NCBI GenBank assembly: GCA_022113835.1
Contig: JAILWY010000011.1
Span: forward strand, 4,836,001-4,900,000
Source: Atopsyche davidsoni
Lineage: Eukaryota; Arthropoda; Insecta; Trichoptera; Hydrobiosidae
Direction: 5' to 3'
DNA: 64,000 bases
Within the stretch, counting starts at the first letter, position 1. Every line of letters begins with the position of its first letter. The notes beneath the pieces were generated by a model. The model worked only from the letters and a program-made list of their open reading frames with translations. It was not told where the DNA came from and made no database searches. Made by a program: the position numbers and the translations under genes. Of the stretch, positions 24,201-36,224 are shown piece after piece.

Positions 24201-27200
24201 TAGCGTCATTCCTTCTTTGAGACATCTCGACTTTAACATATGTGAAAAAATCTGTCCGGGCTGTTAAATTAAGTGATTTTGATGATTATATGGTTAAATG
24301 TATTGTATTAGTAAATTTTTCCTTCGATTTCCATCAAATCGCTTGGTACCTTTGGGTAAAAAAATATTGTTGCATGTCATTCGACACTTGAGTTCCGTTG
24401 TTAGGCGCTCGTTAAAACAATATGTAAACACGTACACTGAATGATATGAAACAATCTCTGTATCAAAATATATTTTTAAACGAATTTGCAGTGGTTCTTG
24501 AGTGTTGAGTCGCGTTCTAGTTTTGATTTTTATAACCTCTGCTTTTTATACAATATACATTGATGCTTATAGAGTATTCCGAAAACGCCTAAAATCGGAG
24601 ATTTAATATAACGAAAGAAGGTAAAATTTATTTATAGTGGTTGTAAATTACTTTAAAATTTGCTTAGTATTTTTTTAATAAATCTAAGTATTATCTACAA
24701 TTTAGTTTGTAATACTTCACATTTAAAACAAATATCATTAGTCTGATTAATAATAATATATTAATTACTTAATATTTTTTAAGATTGAATTTTTGATTTT
24801 TTGAAATTTATATATTTATTTATCATTTACAATGCTTATTTATCTACAAAATTTCATTGTTATGTAAAAAAAATCATGTTAATTAATAAATTGTTAAAAT
24901 GAAAAGGACGAATTTCAAAAGCAAGACCAAAAAAACGTTATTATAAATAAATAAACTATATTTCGCAGTATAGTGAGTATAGCATAGGATTTAATAAAAT
25001 TTTGTTTTGATTGTTGAAAACCTTGTATAATTTGAAGGCCTTGCTTTTCTACCCACATAGGAGTGTGTTTAATATGTGGGTAAGTGTAATATTATGTGCG
25101 GTCTATAAGGAGGACGTGGTGGGTAATTTCAATATAAACAATGCCTGAGACTGAACGTCAAAACATTGAACTGGTGACCTTGACTGATGTCATGCACGCA
25201 ATCATTATGCCATTGAATTGTGATGTAATGTAAAAGTAGCACACAAGTCAATAACATTTCATTACAACGAAAAGGACAAACAGTTTATAGATATCTGGGT
25301 GTTTTAAAACTATTTGTATATCCCGAAAAGAAGAGACTAATTACTATCACTTCTTGAGTACCAAAAATGATTATCTAGTCTGTCATGTTTTATTTAATGA
25401 AAAAAAACTAAATATAATTTTTTATGTTAATTTGTTGAATTTCGTCTGTCGAGGAGGACATGCCCAGTGTCCCCTTTTTAGGTTGAGTTTGAGTTCAACA
25501 TGTATGTACAATGATCAGCAAACTTGGCCTTGCATCTTGCAGCATCCCACGTCAGTGCACATGTCTTGCACATTCAGGCATCTTCATGACGTCCACAATC
25601 ACTTATGTAGTATAATGATTGGCGTCCGCGACATGTTGCTATGCAGGTTTGTGGACATATCAGGTTTCTGCCATTGCATTGGTAGTTTGACTTGTACTGA
25701 TAAAGCAAGCAATAACACTCACTTAAACTGATTATTAACATTATGCGAACAAGTAACAAAAGCACTATACCTGATTACTTTGAATAAATATATTTTAATG
25801 ATTACTTCTACCATTTTTCCAAACATATGATTTATAACTGAGGCTATCGTGTTACTTCAATAAAAAGAGCCTATAATTGAAAGTCGGCCAACTTACTCTC
25901 TTTGATACTGCGTCATATTCTTATATACTTAATTTTTTTATTGACTTAGATCATCAATTATAAGTAATTATTTAGTCTTTTTTTAAAATTTTAATGTGAA
26001 CAGATTAGTCTTCTCAATTTTTGTATGATTCTGAAATATAGAAATCTTTGATATTTTGTTTAATAAAATTTGTGATAGAATCATATTGACACTTAATCAT
26101 TTGAAAAAATACTTTTTTCATCAACTTGTCAATAATAACATATCAAGAATTGATTATAAAATTTTCAGAATCAAAAATAGAACCTGATTTTCTGGAGATT
26201 TCGATATATTAATTGTCAGTACCATTACCGTTATCGTTTTTTGTATTATTTATAGGAGGCGGTCAACGAATGTATTCAGGCATTGGTGATTGTGTGAAGA
26301 AAACTGTCAAAAGCCACGGAGTGCTTGGACTTTACAGAGGACTCAGTGTGCTTCTCTACGGATCCATTCCTAAATCTGCTGTCAGGTATAATACAAAAAC
26401 TTCTACTTATTTTGGTGGTAACTACGTCTTTCATAACATTCTTGACCCTGCTCGCTATCCTATGTGCTGATGTGGTCTGTGTATTTTCAGATTTGGCACT
26501 TTCGAAGCTGCCAAAGCTAGACTCGTGAATGAGCAAGGGAACCTGACGGCTAGTACCCGTCTGCTGGCTGGGCTGTGCGCAGGAGTGAGTGAGGCCATAT
26601 TGGCTGTCACTCCCATGGAGACAGTCAAGGTCAAGTTTATCAATGACCAGCAGTCTGGAAATCCGCGCTATAAGGGTTTCTTCAATGGTGTCACAACCAT
26701 CATTAAGGAAGAAGGTGGGGACAATTTAGTATGGTTTTGTTTATTAATTGTCAAAATGTTATTTTGTTTGATTTGTTTACCTGTTTTCCACATCTAGCTT
26801 TTAACTTAAAGTGCTCAAGAGAGATTATTTTATAACTTGAGATTCTAATGTTTTGGATATAATATAATTATGCAGTAATATGCTTCAATAAGTAAGATAT
26901 ATAAAAAAATTGGTTGTATTGATCTTTTACATAGAAACATGCTCTCAAAGCAATCAGTCGGTCATCCAAAGAGTTAATAGGTTATTCCTAGAAAGGCAGT
27001 TCTATTACTTGCATCGGTTGACCTCTAAGCATTTGTAGATTACAAAGTTGATATTTTGTGATAAAAATATAACTTATTATTGACAGTATGCGTCAACTGA
27101 TAGAATAACATGTTATATTTAATAAATATAGTGTTGATGTTAGATTATCTGTGATAATTGTGGTTTATTTCCTTAGTAGATTATTAGTAGATTTAAATTC

Positions 27201-28026
27201 TTAAGTTTCAAATTCTTGAAAGAGGTATTTTAATCCATGTTTATGTCTTCTCTATTATTTTAATTTACTACATTTATTTACAATAATTGTATACATCGAA
27301 TAAAATGATTGTTTTCACTCACAACACAGTCTATTCTGCTTTTTCAAGAGCGTTCTGTTTTCATTATCTGGACTTTTCAATTGCCATAAAAACATCAAAA
27401 ATATTTTTTTTTCTCTGTGTGTAGAGTGTTATAAATATTAATGATTCTGTTCAAGTCAAAATGAAAATAGGGTTTCAAACAGGATTTCTAATTTTTCTAG
27501 GGTTTGGAGGTGTCTACAAAGGTTTGACTGCTACTATTTTGAAGCAAGGATCGAACCAAGCCATTCGCTTCTATGTTATGGAATCCATGAAGGATACGTA
27601 CCGCGGAGGTGACCCCAAGAAACCCGTACCCAAGTACCTGGTTGGATTGTTCGGTGCTGTTGCTGGTAAATTAAAAATTTTCAAATTTTTATTTTGAACT
27701 AAAACAGATTAGGGGTCATTATTATTTAGGTTTTTCTGTCATGAGAAATCAATGATACTATTTTGATTGTATGTATTTGATTTTCAGGTGCAGCATCTGT
27801 GTTTGGAAATACACCCCTCGATGTTGTGAAGACGCGGATGCAGGGCTTGGAGGCAAGCCGGTACAAGAATACATGGCACTGTGCCACGTCCATCTGGAAA
27901 AACGAGGGGCCGTCAGGTTTCTACAAGGGAACTGTCCCGCGTCTCAGCCGCGTCTGCTTGGATGTCGCCATCACCTTCATGATCTATGACTCCTTCATGG
28001 AACTTTTTAACAAAGCATGGCCTTGA
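21292..28026 (+). CDS. sea: Mitochondrial tricarboxylate (citrate) carrier, scheggia / SLC25A1 type, complete, 5 exons
   Basis: Inner-membrane carrier exporting mitochondrial citrate in exchange for malate, feeding cytosolic acetyl-CoA for lipid synthesis and histone acetylation. Exons: 21292-21481, 26256-26385, 26491-26714, 27501-27665 and 27788-28026. They total 948 nt, 315 residues; phases 1, 2, 1, 1 join without frameshift. The three SLC25 repeats carry PTEYVK (50-55), PMETVK (148-153) and PLDVVK (246-251), spaced exactly 98 residues apart. Citrate-carrier hallmarks include [54 protein letters not shown] and [19 protein letters not shown]. Exon 2 has two usable acceptors three bases apart (TAG|GAG|GC), so one Gly can be in or out. 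The N-terminus (residues 1-30) is Arg/Pro-rich and longer than in some relatives. Exon 1 is far more GC-rich than exons 2-5. Start: the first ATG in frame within the CpG-rich exon. Confidence 0.95.
21482..26255. other. Citrate-carrier intron 1 (4.8 kb)
   Basis: Mostly AT-rich. There is a less AT-rich patch at about 23535-23700, containing GATCGATACCCCGGGC, and another at about 25440-25700, where the plus-strand frame is open (25354-25731) but unrecognised. A degenerate tRNA-like stretch near 22010-22060 is not convincing. No transposon coding remnant was recognised. Confidence 0.55.
26715..27500. other. Citrate-carrier intron 3 (786 bp)
   Basis: AT-rich intron bounded by GTGGGG and TTTTCTAG. 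The donor is somewhat weak. Nothing else recognised. Confidence 0.7.
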
Positions 28027-28400
28027 ATGCCGTTTTGCTTGAAAGGTGCGTATTTCAATCTATTTCGTGCATTAGTAAATAATAACTTATCTTTATATTT
28101 AAATTATAATTTTCATTATGATTGTTTCCAATATTGAGCTTCGAAAACTTTGTTATTAAGTAGCTTTTGCAATATTAAGTATTGTGGTTTATTCTTTTTT
28201 AGATTCCCATCATCCATCACTACCGATTCTTCTCTGCTGTCCAAGAAGTTATATCCCTTTTATATGATGAATGTACTGATTTCTTAAACTACTTAGCGAA
28301 TAGGCCTCATTTTGATAATGTGATTCATTTTAAATAGAGCGTATAAAATTATAAATTTAGATTTCAATCTAATTGAAAAATGTTATTAAAAATAAAAAAA
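28027..28400 (+). other. 3' UTR of the citrate-carrier gene, possibly with an intron
   Basis: Starts after the TGA. A plausible intron GAAAG|GTGCGT to TTTTTTAG|ATTCCC (about 28046-28202) would lie wholly in the UTR. AATAAA occurs at 28391-28396. The intron call rests on splice-site appearance only. Confidence 0.35.
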
Positions 28401-28670
28401 GTTCATTAGAAAATAATAGTAATATGCTAGGCATTTATTAACTAGTGCTTTAGGGCCCAAATTAACGTGCTAATACTTTTTTATTGCCTTTTTATATTAC
28501 ATTTTTTGAAAAAAAACAATTTTTACAAATGAAAATAATTGATAATTTTCGGCCTCATATAATGTTCATTCCTACTTTTGTAATATGATTCTTTTAATCC
28601 ATTCCATTTTTATGCCTATCCTATTGTAAGGTATGAATATATATTTTCACCTCTGATAAATGATATTAAT

Positions 28671-28694
28671 CAGACTGAAAATGCTTTCAGTCTG
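28671..28694. repeat. Perfect 10-bp hairpin with 4-nt loop
   Basis: CAGACTGAAA at 28671-28680, loop ATGC, then TTTCAGTCTG at 28685-28694. It lies about 275 nt past the first citrate-carrier poly(A) signal, so it would be in the 3' UTR only if a distal signal is used. Confidence 0.6.
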
Positions 28695-31059
28695 AAAGTC
28701 AACGTTCTACCAATAATAATCTAGTGATATATTTATAAAATGATATTTATTCCAATTTGATATTGTACAATTTTAAATTCATCAATGTTGAAAGTAATCC
28801 ATTTTCTCTTACAGCCAATGATCTACAAAGATAAGACTAATTGCATTTACTATGAATTATTTTATCTAACTAAGATGCGTGAATGGAGCGATGTTATATT
28901 TTTTTTTATATAGTTTTATTTCAATTATTTCTTTAGCTTGATAAATTGCTTGAGGTCTTTGTACTATTCTATTTGTTGTAAATACGTGATAAGCTCTTTG
29001 CGGTAGTTTATTGTTATTTAGTTGCATTCTAGCGACTCAATTATAACTAAGCAATTTTTTTTTATTGTTGTCTAAAATATCATTAGAATCTTTTTATTTA
29101 ACTAATGTTGAAATAGTGGACGAAAGCTTAAATTATTAGAATCAATTTCTATTTGATGGTCGTCACAATTATTAGATCCGCCTTATCAGTTTGATGGTGT
29201 GTCTATAGAGTAAAAGAGCTTTCACTGTTATAGTGAAACATTTCAGTAGTCTCGTTAACGTTTTAGTCTTTAGATATCCAGCTTTTGGATATAATATGAT
29301 TATCCAGGAGTGCACTTTAATGCCCAAGATAATAAATAAAATATTAATGCTTGGTTATAAAGTAAACATATTTGCAACTAATATAAAAGGCGACATATAT
29401 ATTTTTTCATCATATACACAGGCTGAGTGATATATAATTATCACGGGCATGAGTCAAGGTTAATTTAAAATTACTTCACTCTTAATGACAAAGCAGATGC
29501 CATTTACCATAATACCACAAAGAGTTTCTTGTAGCTTAAAATACAAGAGAATAGATGAAACCGAGAGAAAATAATACGATTGTACAAATCAATCAATTTA
29601 TTCATACAAATATATATTTAGTTGTTACTCCGAGCATTATCGTACCTTGCTTATAAGTGTTTATAATGCATTCCTTTCTATTGTTTTAAACATAAAAGTG
29701 ATATTTTTATTTTGCGTTGTATAGTTGATGAAATGATGTGTGAAAAATCATTTTTCCCAAGCTGGTTTTTATTCGAGAGTATGCAATATAAAATTATTTA
29801 CGTTTGAAATAATGCCAAGCTTTGGTTTCGTATTTTGGCAAAAATTTCTCAAAATTGTTTTTATTTTGCTGTTGCTAATTTATTAAATTATAAAATTGCA
29901 TTCCATGTATTTATTGTTACATAATTTTTTATTATTTATTTGATTGGTACGAAAGAGCTTTGTCGCTGTTGCTTTTGATATATTCTGAATATAAAGTTGA
30001 GAATGTTTGTAGAAGAGATTAATGAAGTAATGTTGAAATTTAGCTATAGATGTCAAGAATATATTTTTCTGTCCAAATTTGGAAATGTTGAATGTTATCA
30101 ATGAATTGGGAGCGAAAATTTTATGTAACCTCTGAGGGATTTCGGTGCTGATAATAATTTTTCTATGACAATTTATAAAATCATTTTAGATTGTATGAAA
30201 TTGTAAATTTTTGTATGAAATGTTGATATATCTAATATATTGAAGTTTTATACTAAAAATGCTCTTTATATATTTACTACCTACCTCCACATTTTAATTT
30301 TAAAAAAATTGTAATATTTTCATCATAAACGCCCAAATCACTTTGTATAATGAGAAGTTGCTAGGATTGCAAATCTAGTTAAAAAGTTGATGGGGTTGTG
30401 TAAAATAGAGCTTGACATGCGTCATGCAAAACAAGTCCATCTACTTGCCTATCCATTTCCCAGTAGAAATAGCGTTTATTAACACTTATTTCTTTTAATT
30501 TTACCTCACTATTAAATAAGAGAAACAACGAGAGAGAAAACGACCAAGTATGGTCTTGTGGGACACGAGGTCAATTGGAATAGTTCCTGTAAAGTTTTTA
30601 ACAGAAGGAATCTGTCTTTTTATGTAAATTATAATATTGAAGACATTCGAAATCAGATAATCTGAACAAGTAGTCAATAACGATACTACTTTGTAAGAAT
30701 AGGTTACAATGAAAGAGCGCAGTAAGCAACCGGCTTGAAAAGAGTTTTGTTTAAAATCTATCAGAAGATTTTTTTCTTGAAGGGTGCTATTTGCTCTTTA
30801 AACCTAGGGCATATTCAATACGAGAGTGCGTAGAAACAAACTACGGTCTACTGGTCTAGCATGCTTACTACCTGTTAGTGAAATGACGAGACTGATATCC
30901 GTTTTGCTTTCTATGAGTATTGGCACAATTTTATAATAAAAATTATGTTAATCCGGCAATAGTTGAATATATATTATTTAACTTTAACACTCAGAAAGAT
31001 TATGTACAAATTAATTCTTTGCTTAATACGTATTTCATTTATTTTTCAGTAATAGGTTT

Positions 31060-31279
31060 TGGTGGTAAAGTATCAGGCCTTTTCACTTTTAGAAGAAGCT
31101 TTCTTTTCTGCTTCTTGCTCAAGGCGCCTCACTTTTTGGCAGTGCGTCTCTTCTTTGACTACTTTTCTCGGAGCAGCAGCGGAAGTGAGAGTGTGGTCAT
31201 CCGGATTCTATTCCACTACTGCCTTGCATTTCTTTTTTGTTTTTTTTGTACAGCTTCCAGGAGGGGAGCCTTTTTCTAA
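31060..31279 (-). pseudogene. Lys-rich coding-like fragment with an in-frame stop, unknown family
   Basis: On the minus strand, after an acceptor-like TGTATTTAG, a frame reads EKGSPPGSCTKKTKKKC, then a TAG, and continues with a charged stretch containing APRKVVKEE and RRLEQEAEKKA before a TGA. The composition (Lys, Glu, Arg, few AT-type codons) looks like real coding sequence rather than AT-rich noise. Either it is a decayed gene fragment, or a last exon that ends at the TAG with coding-like sequence beyond it. I do not recognise the family. Confidence 0.3.
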
Positions 31280-32703
31280 ATACAGTAAATAAAAATGAAC
31301 CAATAACTATAATTTGTCTCTTAATTATGCTAGTACGTTGCTTGAAAATTGATATTCATGGCGATATTGCCATGGACTATGTTATACTTGTAAAAATTAT
31401 AAAACTGCCGTAGAATGATACTATTTTACAATCATACGTATTCTAAGAGATTATAAAATAAAAAATATAATTCAGATAATTATCTTACTGCATTCTGGCT
31501 TTTTAGGAAGCGTTTTGTTTCATTTCTTTAATCAATACTGCAATCAAAATGACAAACGAGGGTTAATTTATATAGCATTTTCACAATGATTTTGATTTTT
31601 AATGTTTGACAATTGTTTTGAAATTGAATAAATGAATAAATGAATTTAGAATAATGTAACCATTGACTACGACATAACAAAAAATATTATTTTGATAAAA
31701 AATCAGCAAAAAAATATTATAATTTATTGGATACCTATTTTTTTAGCTTTCTTGATTCTTTATTTCATGGAGATACATAAAGATTGTTGGTTTTTATTTC
31801 CAGATTGGCCGGTAAAGCATTAAGCTCTTTCAATTGTGAATCATATATTTTTTGTCACTAAAAAATATGTAATGCCATTTAAGTGTATGAGTGATTATAC
31901 TGTGGGGGAAATTTTGTTTTTATTTTATAGAAATGGACTAATTTAGTTTGGGATTGACTTCGGTGATTTAAAAACCCTTTGGTCTGAATGCATTAAAGTT
32001 ACACCGGTCTATGAATTTTTTTGTAATTCATATAAATAAAGCTCTTGAAATTTTTATAAATAATGTTTCTATATCAATAATTATACCCTTTGTGTTTCTT
32101 ACAAGACAAAAGGAAAAGCCTCAAACATTGTAAAGTTTCAACAAAATAGAATTTACGCGTATCGTAGGCCTTCGTAATATAATAACCATTTGATGGGCAC
32201 GAGTTGACATACAGCTAAATTAAATAGGTATGATGCTGGTCTTATTCACTGACCCCCCAACTTACAAATTAACGATTCCGATTGCATTCTTTCAACTATT
32301 TCACTTTACGACTACTTCCTTTATGCTTTCACCACAAATTTAACAACTCCCCAAAAATTAAAAACCCCATCTTACCATCAGATTAAATCTAATAAACACA
32401 TTGGTTGACCTTTTGAACGCTCTCAAGAAATGACCTGCGACTTACTACTTATTCACTTGCAATTGGAGCCCATTGGTAAACTTTTAAGTTTATGAATTGC
32501 CTCTTAAATGACTTAGGCTTATTAGAACTAGAAGCCTCATTACAGGAAGGAATTTTAAGGTTATACTTGCGGTTTCCTATGAGCTCTGACTTGGAAGGTA
32601 GAAACTCTACTTACACATGTTACTCTACTTATTTTTATCAGTGTTTGCTCGTTTTGATAGTGATCCTGACTTGGATCAAGGGCGTACATATAATTCATTA
32701 CAT

Positions 32704-32709
32704 TTTAAT
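32704..32709 (-). terminator. Candidate poly(A) signal of the unknown two-exon gene
   Basis: TTTAAT on plus reads ATTAAA on minus, about 42 nt past the stop codon of the 32751-33691 gene. It is the common variant signal, at a rather short distance. Confidence 0.35.
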
Positions 32710-32750
32710 ATCTGCTTGAGATCTTGTGGTTTGACCCACATAAAGTCCTT

Positions 32751-33691
32751 TTAGTGTTCATTTTCTGGAGATATTGATTTCCCAATAATAACTTTATCCT
32801 GGTGGGTGTTCTTTATTTCTCCCTGCCCTTTCACATCCAAAGCGGGAGCTATAGATTCATTATGTGGCTGTGCCACAGGATCTACACTACACACATCATT
32901 CTTCTCATTGAGACATTTGCTCTCACACGCAACTCTCTTAGCCATGTCGTGGGATTTTTTAATTTTTGGATTTGTATCCAAGTTGTTATAACATTCTCTT
33001 TTACATGTATCGGTTATAATTGCCAAACAGGTGCTCGCTGTAAAGAGTTCCCTATCTTGTTCTGCACAGCACGGTATGTCCATATTACTCTTCATCCCTC
33101 GTAAAAGGCAACTGGTGTCAACTCTCTTGTTATCAAGTGCGAGGTGTAGTTTTTTTTCTTTTGGGGTAAGAGGGCTGTACTCTGTTGGAAGTTCATGACT
33201 TACTTGATTTATTTTTGTTGGCGGTGAGGGAGCAGTACTTCCTGGGGTAGGTGGGGTGCATTGTTCTGCGTTTGTCGGTGCTTTTACCTCATTTGAAGGA
33301 GATTTGCTAGTGCTTTCTGGGTTTACAGCCGGGCTGCTTGAATTTCCGGTTTTATTTTCACTATTTTCTGTTTTTTTGGATTTTTCTGCAGTTTGTTGTG
33401 TTTCAGCTTTTTTATCTGCCGGATTACCTTTAAAAAAAAATTTTTTTTTTTAAAAATCAATGGTTTTAATTTATATTTTAGTAGTTAGGTAGTTAAGGCT
33501 GTCTAATGGTTTATATCAAAAATTCATATTTCATATATTAGAGTTAGACTTTTATATAATTATACACATTGTGATTTCATAAAATATTTGATTATTGGTG
33601 TATGTGTAAAAAATATATAAAAATTGAGTGTTGTGGTGGATTCAGGGTAGACTATAATTATTTACTTACATGATTTGTATTTACAAGGCAT
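32751..33691 (-). CDS. Unrecognised 232-residue protein with symmetric cysteine pattern, two exons
   Basis: Exon 1 coding part 33691-33670 (22 nt, MPCKYKS plus one base) ends at a consensus donor T|GTAAGT. Intron 33669-33428 ends TTTTAAAG. Exon 2 is 33427-32751 and stays open for 225 codons. The join restores TGT (Cys8), so phase agrees. Residues 9-100 are rich in Ser, Thr, Pro, Lys and Glu with TPP, SPP and SPLTPKEKK motifs, probably disordered. The C-terminal half has Cys at 127, 128, 141, 149, 153, 175, 179 and 187. That gives C-x7-C-x3-C-x21-C-x3-C-x7-C, a mirror image about its centre, in stretches that look helical (LAIITDTCKREC and MAKRVACESKC). An antiparallel helical hairpin with nested disulphides would fit, as in twin CX3C proteins and alpha-hairpinins, although the 21-residue spacer is longer than in small Tim chaperones. 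No signal peptide or membrane segment is visible. Function unknown; the exon model is by eye. Confidence 0.6.
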
Positions 33692-36224
33692 TTTTTAACT
33701 TAAAATTTAGCATGTGCAATGAAAACAAGAAAGGGAAACAGAAAACTGGAGGAACTTTTACATGAATTTTGACATTTTATTGATTCAAAACAATAACCCA
33801 TAAATATTATATTTAAATAATTAGAGTAAAGCTTTTATTTTTTAAAATATTTTTTTTAGGTTTCAAGGAAAATGAACGATGTACCTGATTATATGCTTTT
33901 TATTTGTTTGTGATTTGATTGAAGTAGTGTTAATATTTTAGTGAGCACATCTTTAACTGTATTCAGTTTTGGCTTATCAAATTTTGTAAAACAATGTAAT
34001 TATCGTCTTCTAGTGCCTCTCCTCAGAAGAGGTTGGTGATCATTTTATTGAACACATATTTATTCTGGGCCAGTCTCACTAATAAATAAAGTAAGAGATA
34101 ATCCAAAAGACAAATACCATTTTATCTGTATGTCGGGTAGAGAGGAAATGAAGATTTGACATATTATCAGATAATTTAAGACATACTTTTATAGATTTTC
34201 AACGCTGAATTTTTTTTTGTAGTTTTATTCTGCCCCAAGAAAGACTCTGAAAAGGTGGATTGTTCAGTAAACTATAATAAAAGTGAGGGTGTGCAATGAC
34301 CAGAGTTAGTGCTGCGGGTTTCTAGGAATTTTCATTGGTTTGCGAGATGAATTTCCGATTTTCGTTATTAATTGAAAGTATACACAAAAAAACGAATCCT
34401 TGGGTACAAAAGGGGTGCTATGCACTGAAAATATTGAAAAAATGTATAAATATAAAATAATAAAAATAATTTTTATCACTTTTTCAAATTGATAATTTAT
34501 AATATTGTTCATAGCAAAGTAGTGTGACGTTTTGGAAACACGTCAATATATAATTTTTTTATTATTTTATTATAGAAGGATAATAATAAGATAAGGTGAC
34601 AGCCCTGGCTATAGCTGCAAAATGAAATCATCGTTATTTTTATAGAAGAGTGGAGTGTTTAATAAAGAAAACCGGCAATTTTTCTGACAAGTTCGCAAGG
34701 GTCGGCATTCCCGGGCGTAGTTTCTCTCAGAAGCCTTTTTGTTTGATGTCGGGACAGAATTTTTTTCTAATTCGCTCGTTAATGGCAAACTTTCGGCCGG
34801 TACAAATGGCCGGCCGGCTAATGAACTTATCCCCGATGGTACTAAAAGCTAACTTTATTATTTGCGAATGTTTCGTTACTTTGTGAAATTTTCTCTCCCG
34901 GCGAGCGTTTACTCTCAAGAATAAAACTCGCCAGTCTGAGGCAAATTGGCCCCGCCCATTTGAATAATGCATGCTGATTAGTTTAAAAGACGCTGTGTTT
35001 TATTTGCACTGTAATTCTAAAAAAATACCTGCCATGCAATATGTAGTTTTGTTACAATTTTAAAGCGATGCAAGTCTTGCAGTTGCTGTCTATACTGATC
35101 AAAAATGTTGCTTCTGAAAAATTATATCTAAGACAGGCTGACTTAATTTGTTAAGCGCTTTCGTCTTTAGTCTACTCATATTATATATTTTTATTTGAAT
35201 TACTAATAAATTATTAATTAGATTTTACGTTCATCACGCTTTTGGAGATCTGGAGGGATGATGGTATCTTTCAGAAAAATAACAGGGGGTGCAGGATAAA
35301 ACATTACTTCGCTTTGAAAACCCGTCCCTTCCGTTTTGTCTTCAGTTTGACGAAATAGGGTTGGCACTTCAAATTATATTATTCATCCCTAGTTGTAATT
35401 GAATAGATAATCGATGGATTTCCAAAAGGTGACGGAGATAAAATGGCTGTGAGGTCAACCAGTTTGAGAGCCACTGACCTCACATATAAAGTTTTCTGAT
35501 AATGTTTAAAATATTGAAAATGACATGTAATTATGTCGTCTTCAGCACTACTATTATATAAAAACGGTTCCACAATTTGGTTTCTTTTTAGGAATTTCAT
35601 ATATACGGAATAATTTATGTGAATTCTGAACTTTATTGTTCACCAAATAAAATGTGAAGTATTTGGAGTCCAGCCAGCTAAAGCGATGGTGAATATTAAT
35701 AATAAACTATTGTTAAGAGCGTCTTTTATAATTCGCTTATTCCATATAATTTATTTTTAGAGATATTCTTTTTACTTCGTTCTGTGTACAGCCTTTTCTT
35801 GATCCGGAATTATTTTATTATTTTCTGTCGTATCAAGTAACAAATTTATTATATATATAGTAAAATAATTTTTGAGACTAGTTACTTGGAAATGGCTGTG
35901 ACTGGATAATTTAAAAAGTGATTAAATCAAGATGTTTCACTATATGAAAGCTTCATCTCCGCTCTCCTCATTCTGTTGCTTTTGCACTGCTGGCATTCTG
36001 TGTCCTGAGCGTATGTAAAGGATCGGTAATGGAGTAGCGGGCTTGGAATGGCTGTGGAGGGACGTGTTCTGGAAGTACCCTGTAGATGTGCGAGGCTCCT
36101 GCTATTGTTTCCACAGAGCTCTGCAAGGAAAGGTTTAGATAATAATGCTATTGGGCAGTAGAAATACGCAGACCTCCGTCAGAAAACCATGAACAGACTA
36201 TGGTCGCCAGCGTTCTCTGTTAAA
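33692..36224. other. Intergenic DNA upstream of the unknown gene, with LINE fragment and GC-richer patch
   Basis: Mostly AT-rich. A LINE 3'-end fragment at 34005-34085 is listed separately. The stretch 34660-34960 is clearly less AT-rich, with CpG-containing runs and a GGCCGGCCGGC core near 34808; it codes for nothing I recognise and may be a regulatory or conserved non-coding block. Another less AT-rich stretch lies at about 35990-36220 just before the satellite array. Confidence 0.5.
34005..34085 (-). mobile_element. LINE 3'-end fragment
   Basis: The stretch CTTCTAGTGCCTCTCCTCAG followed by AGAGGTTGGTGATCATTT matches, in the same orientation, the 3' end of the LINE copy at 44592, which codes for the tail of an endonuclease-reverse transcriptase. 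Only the last 80 bp or so remain. Confidence 0.6.

Larger units (their letters stand above)
28401..32703. other. Gene-poor AT-rich DNA
   Basis: No complete gene recognised over about 4.3 kb. A perfect 10-bp hairpin at 28671-28694 and a broken Lys-rich coding-like fragment at 31060-31279 (minus) are listed separately. The rest is AT-rich; the short open frames at 29233, 29883 and 32492 have no family resemblance. Confidence 0.5.

Noticed and set aside
25354..25731. 125-codon plus-strand open frame with Cys/His-rich end
   Set aside because: No zinc-finger spacing or known family; the minus strand is equally coding-like in parts. Insufficient support for a gene.
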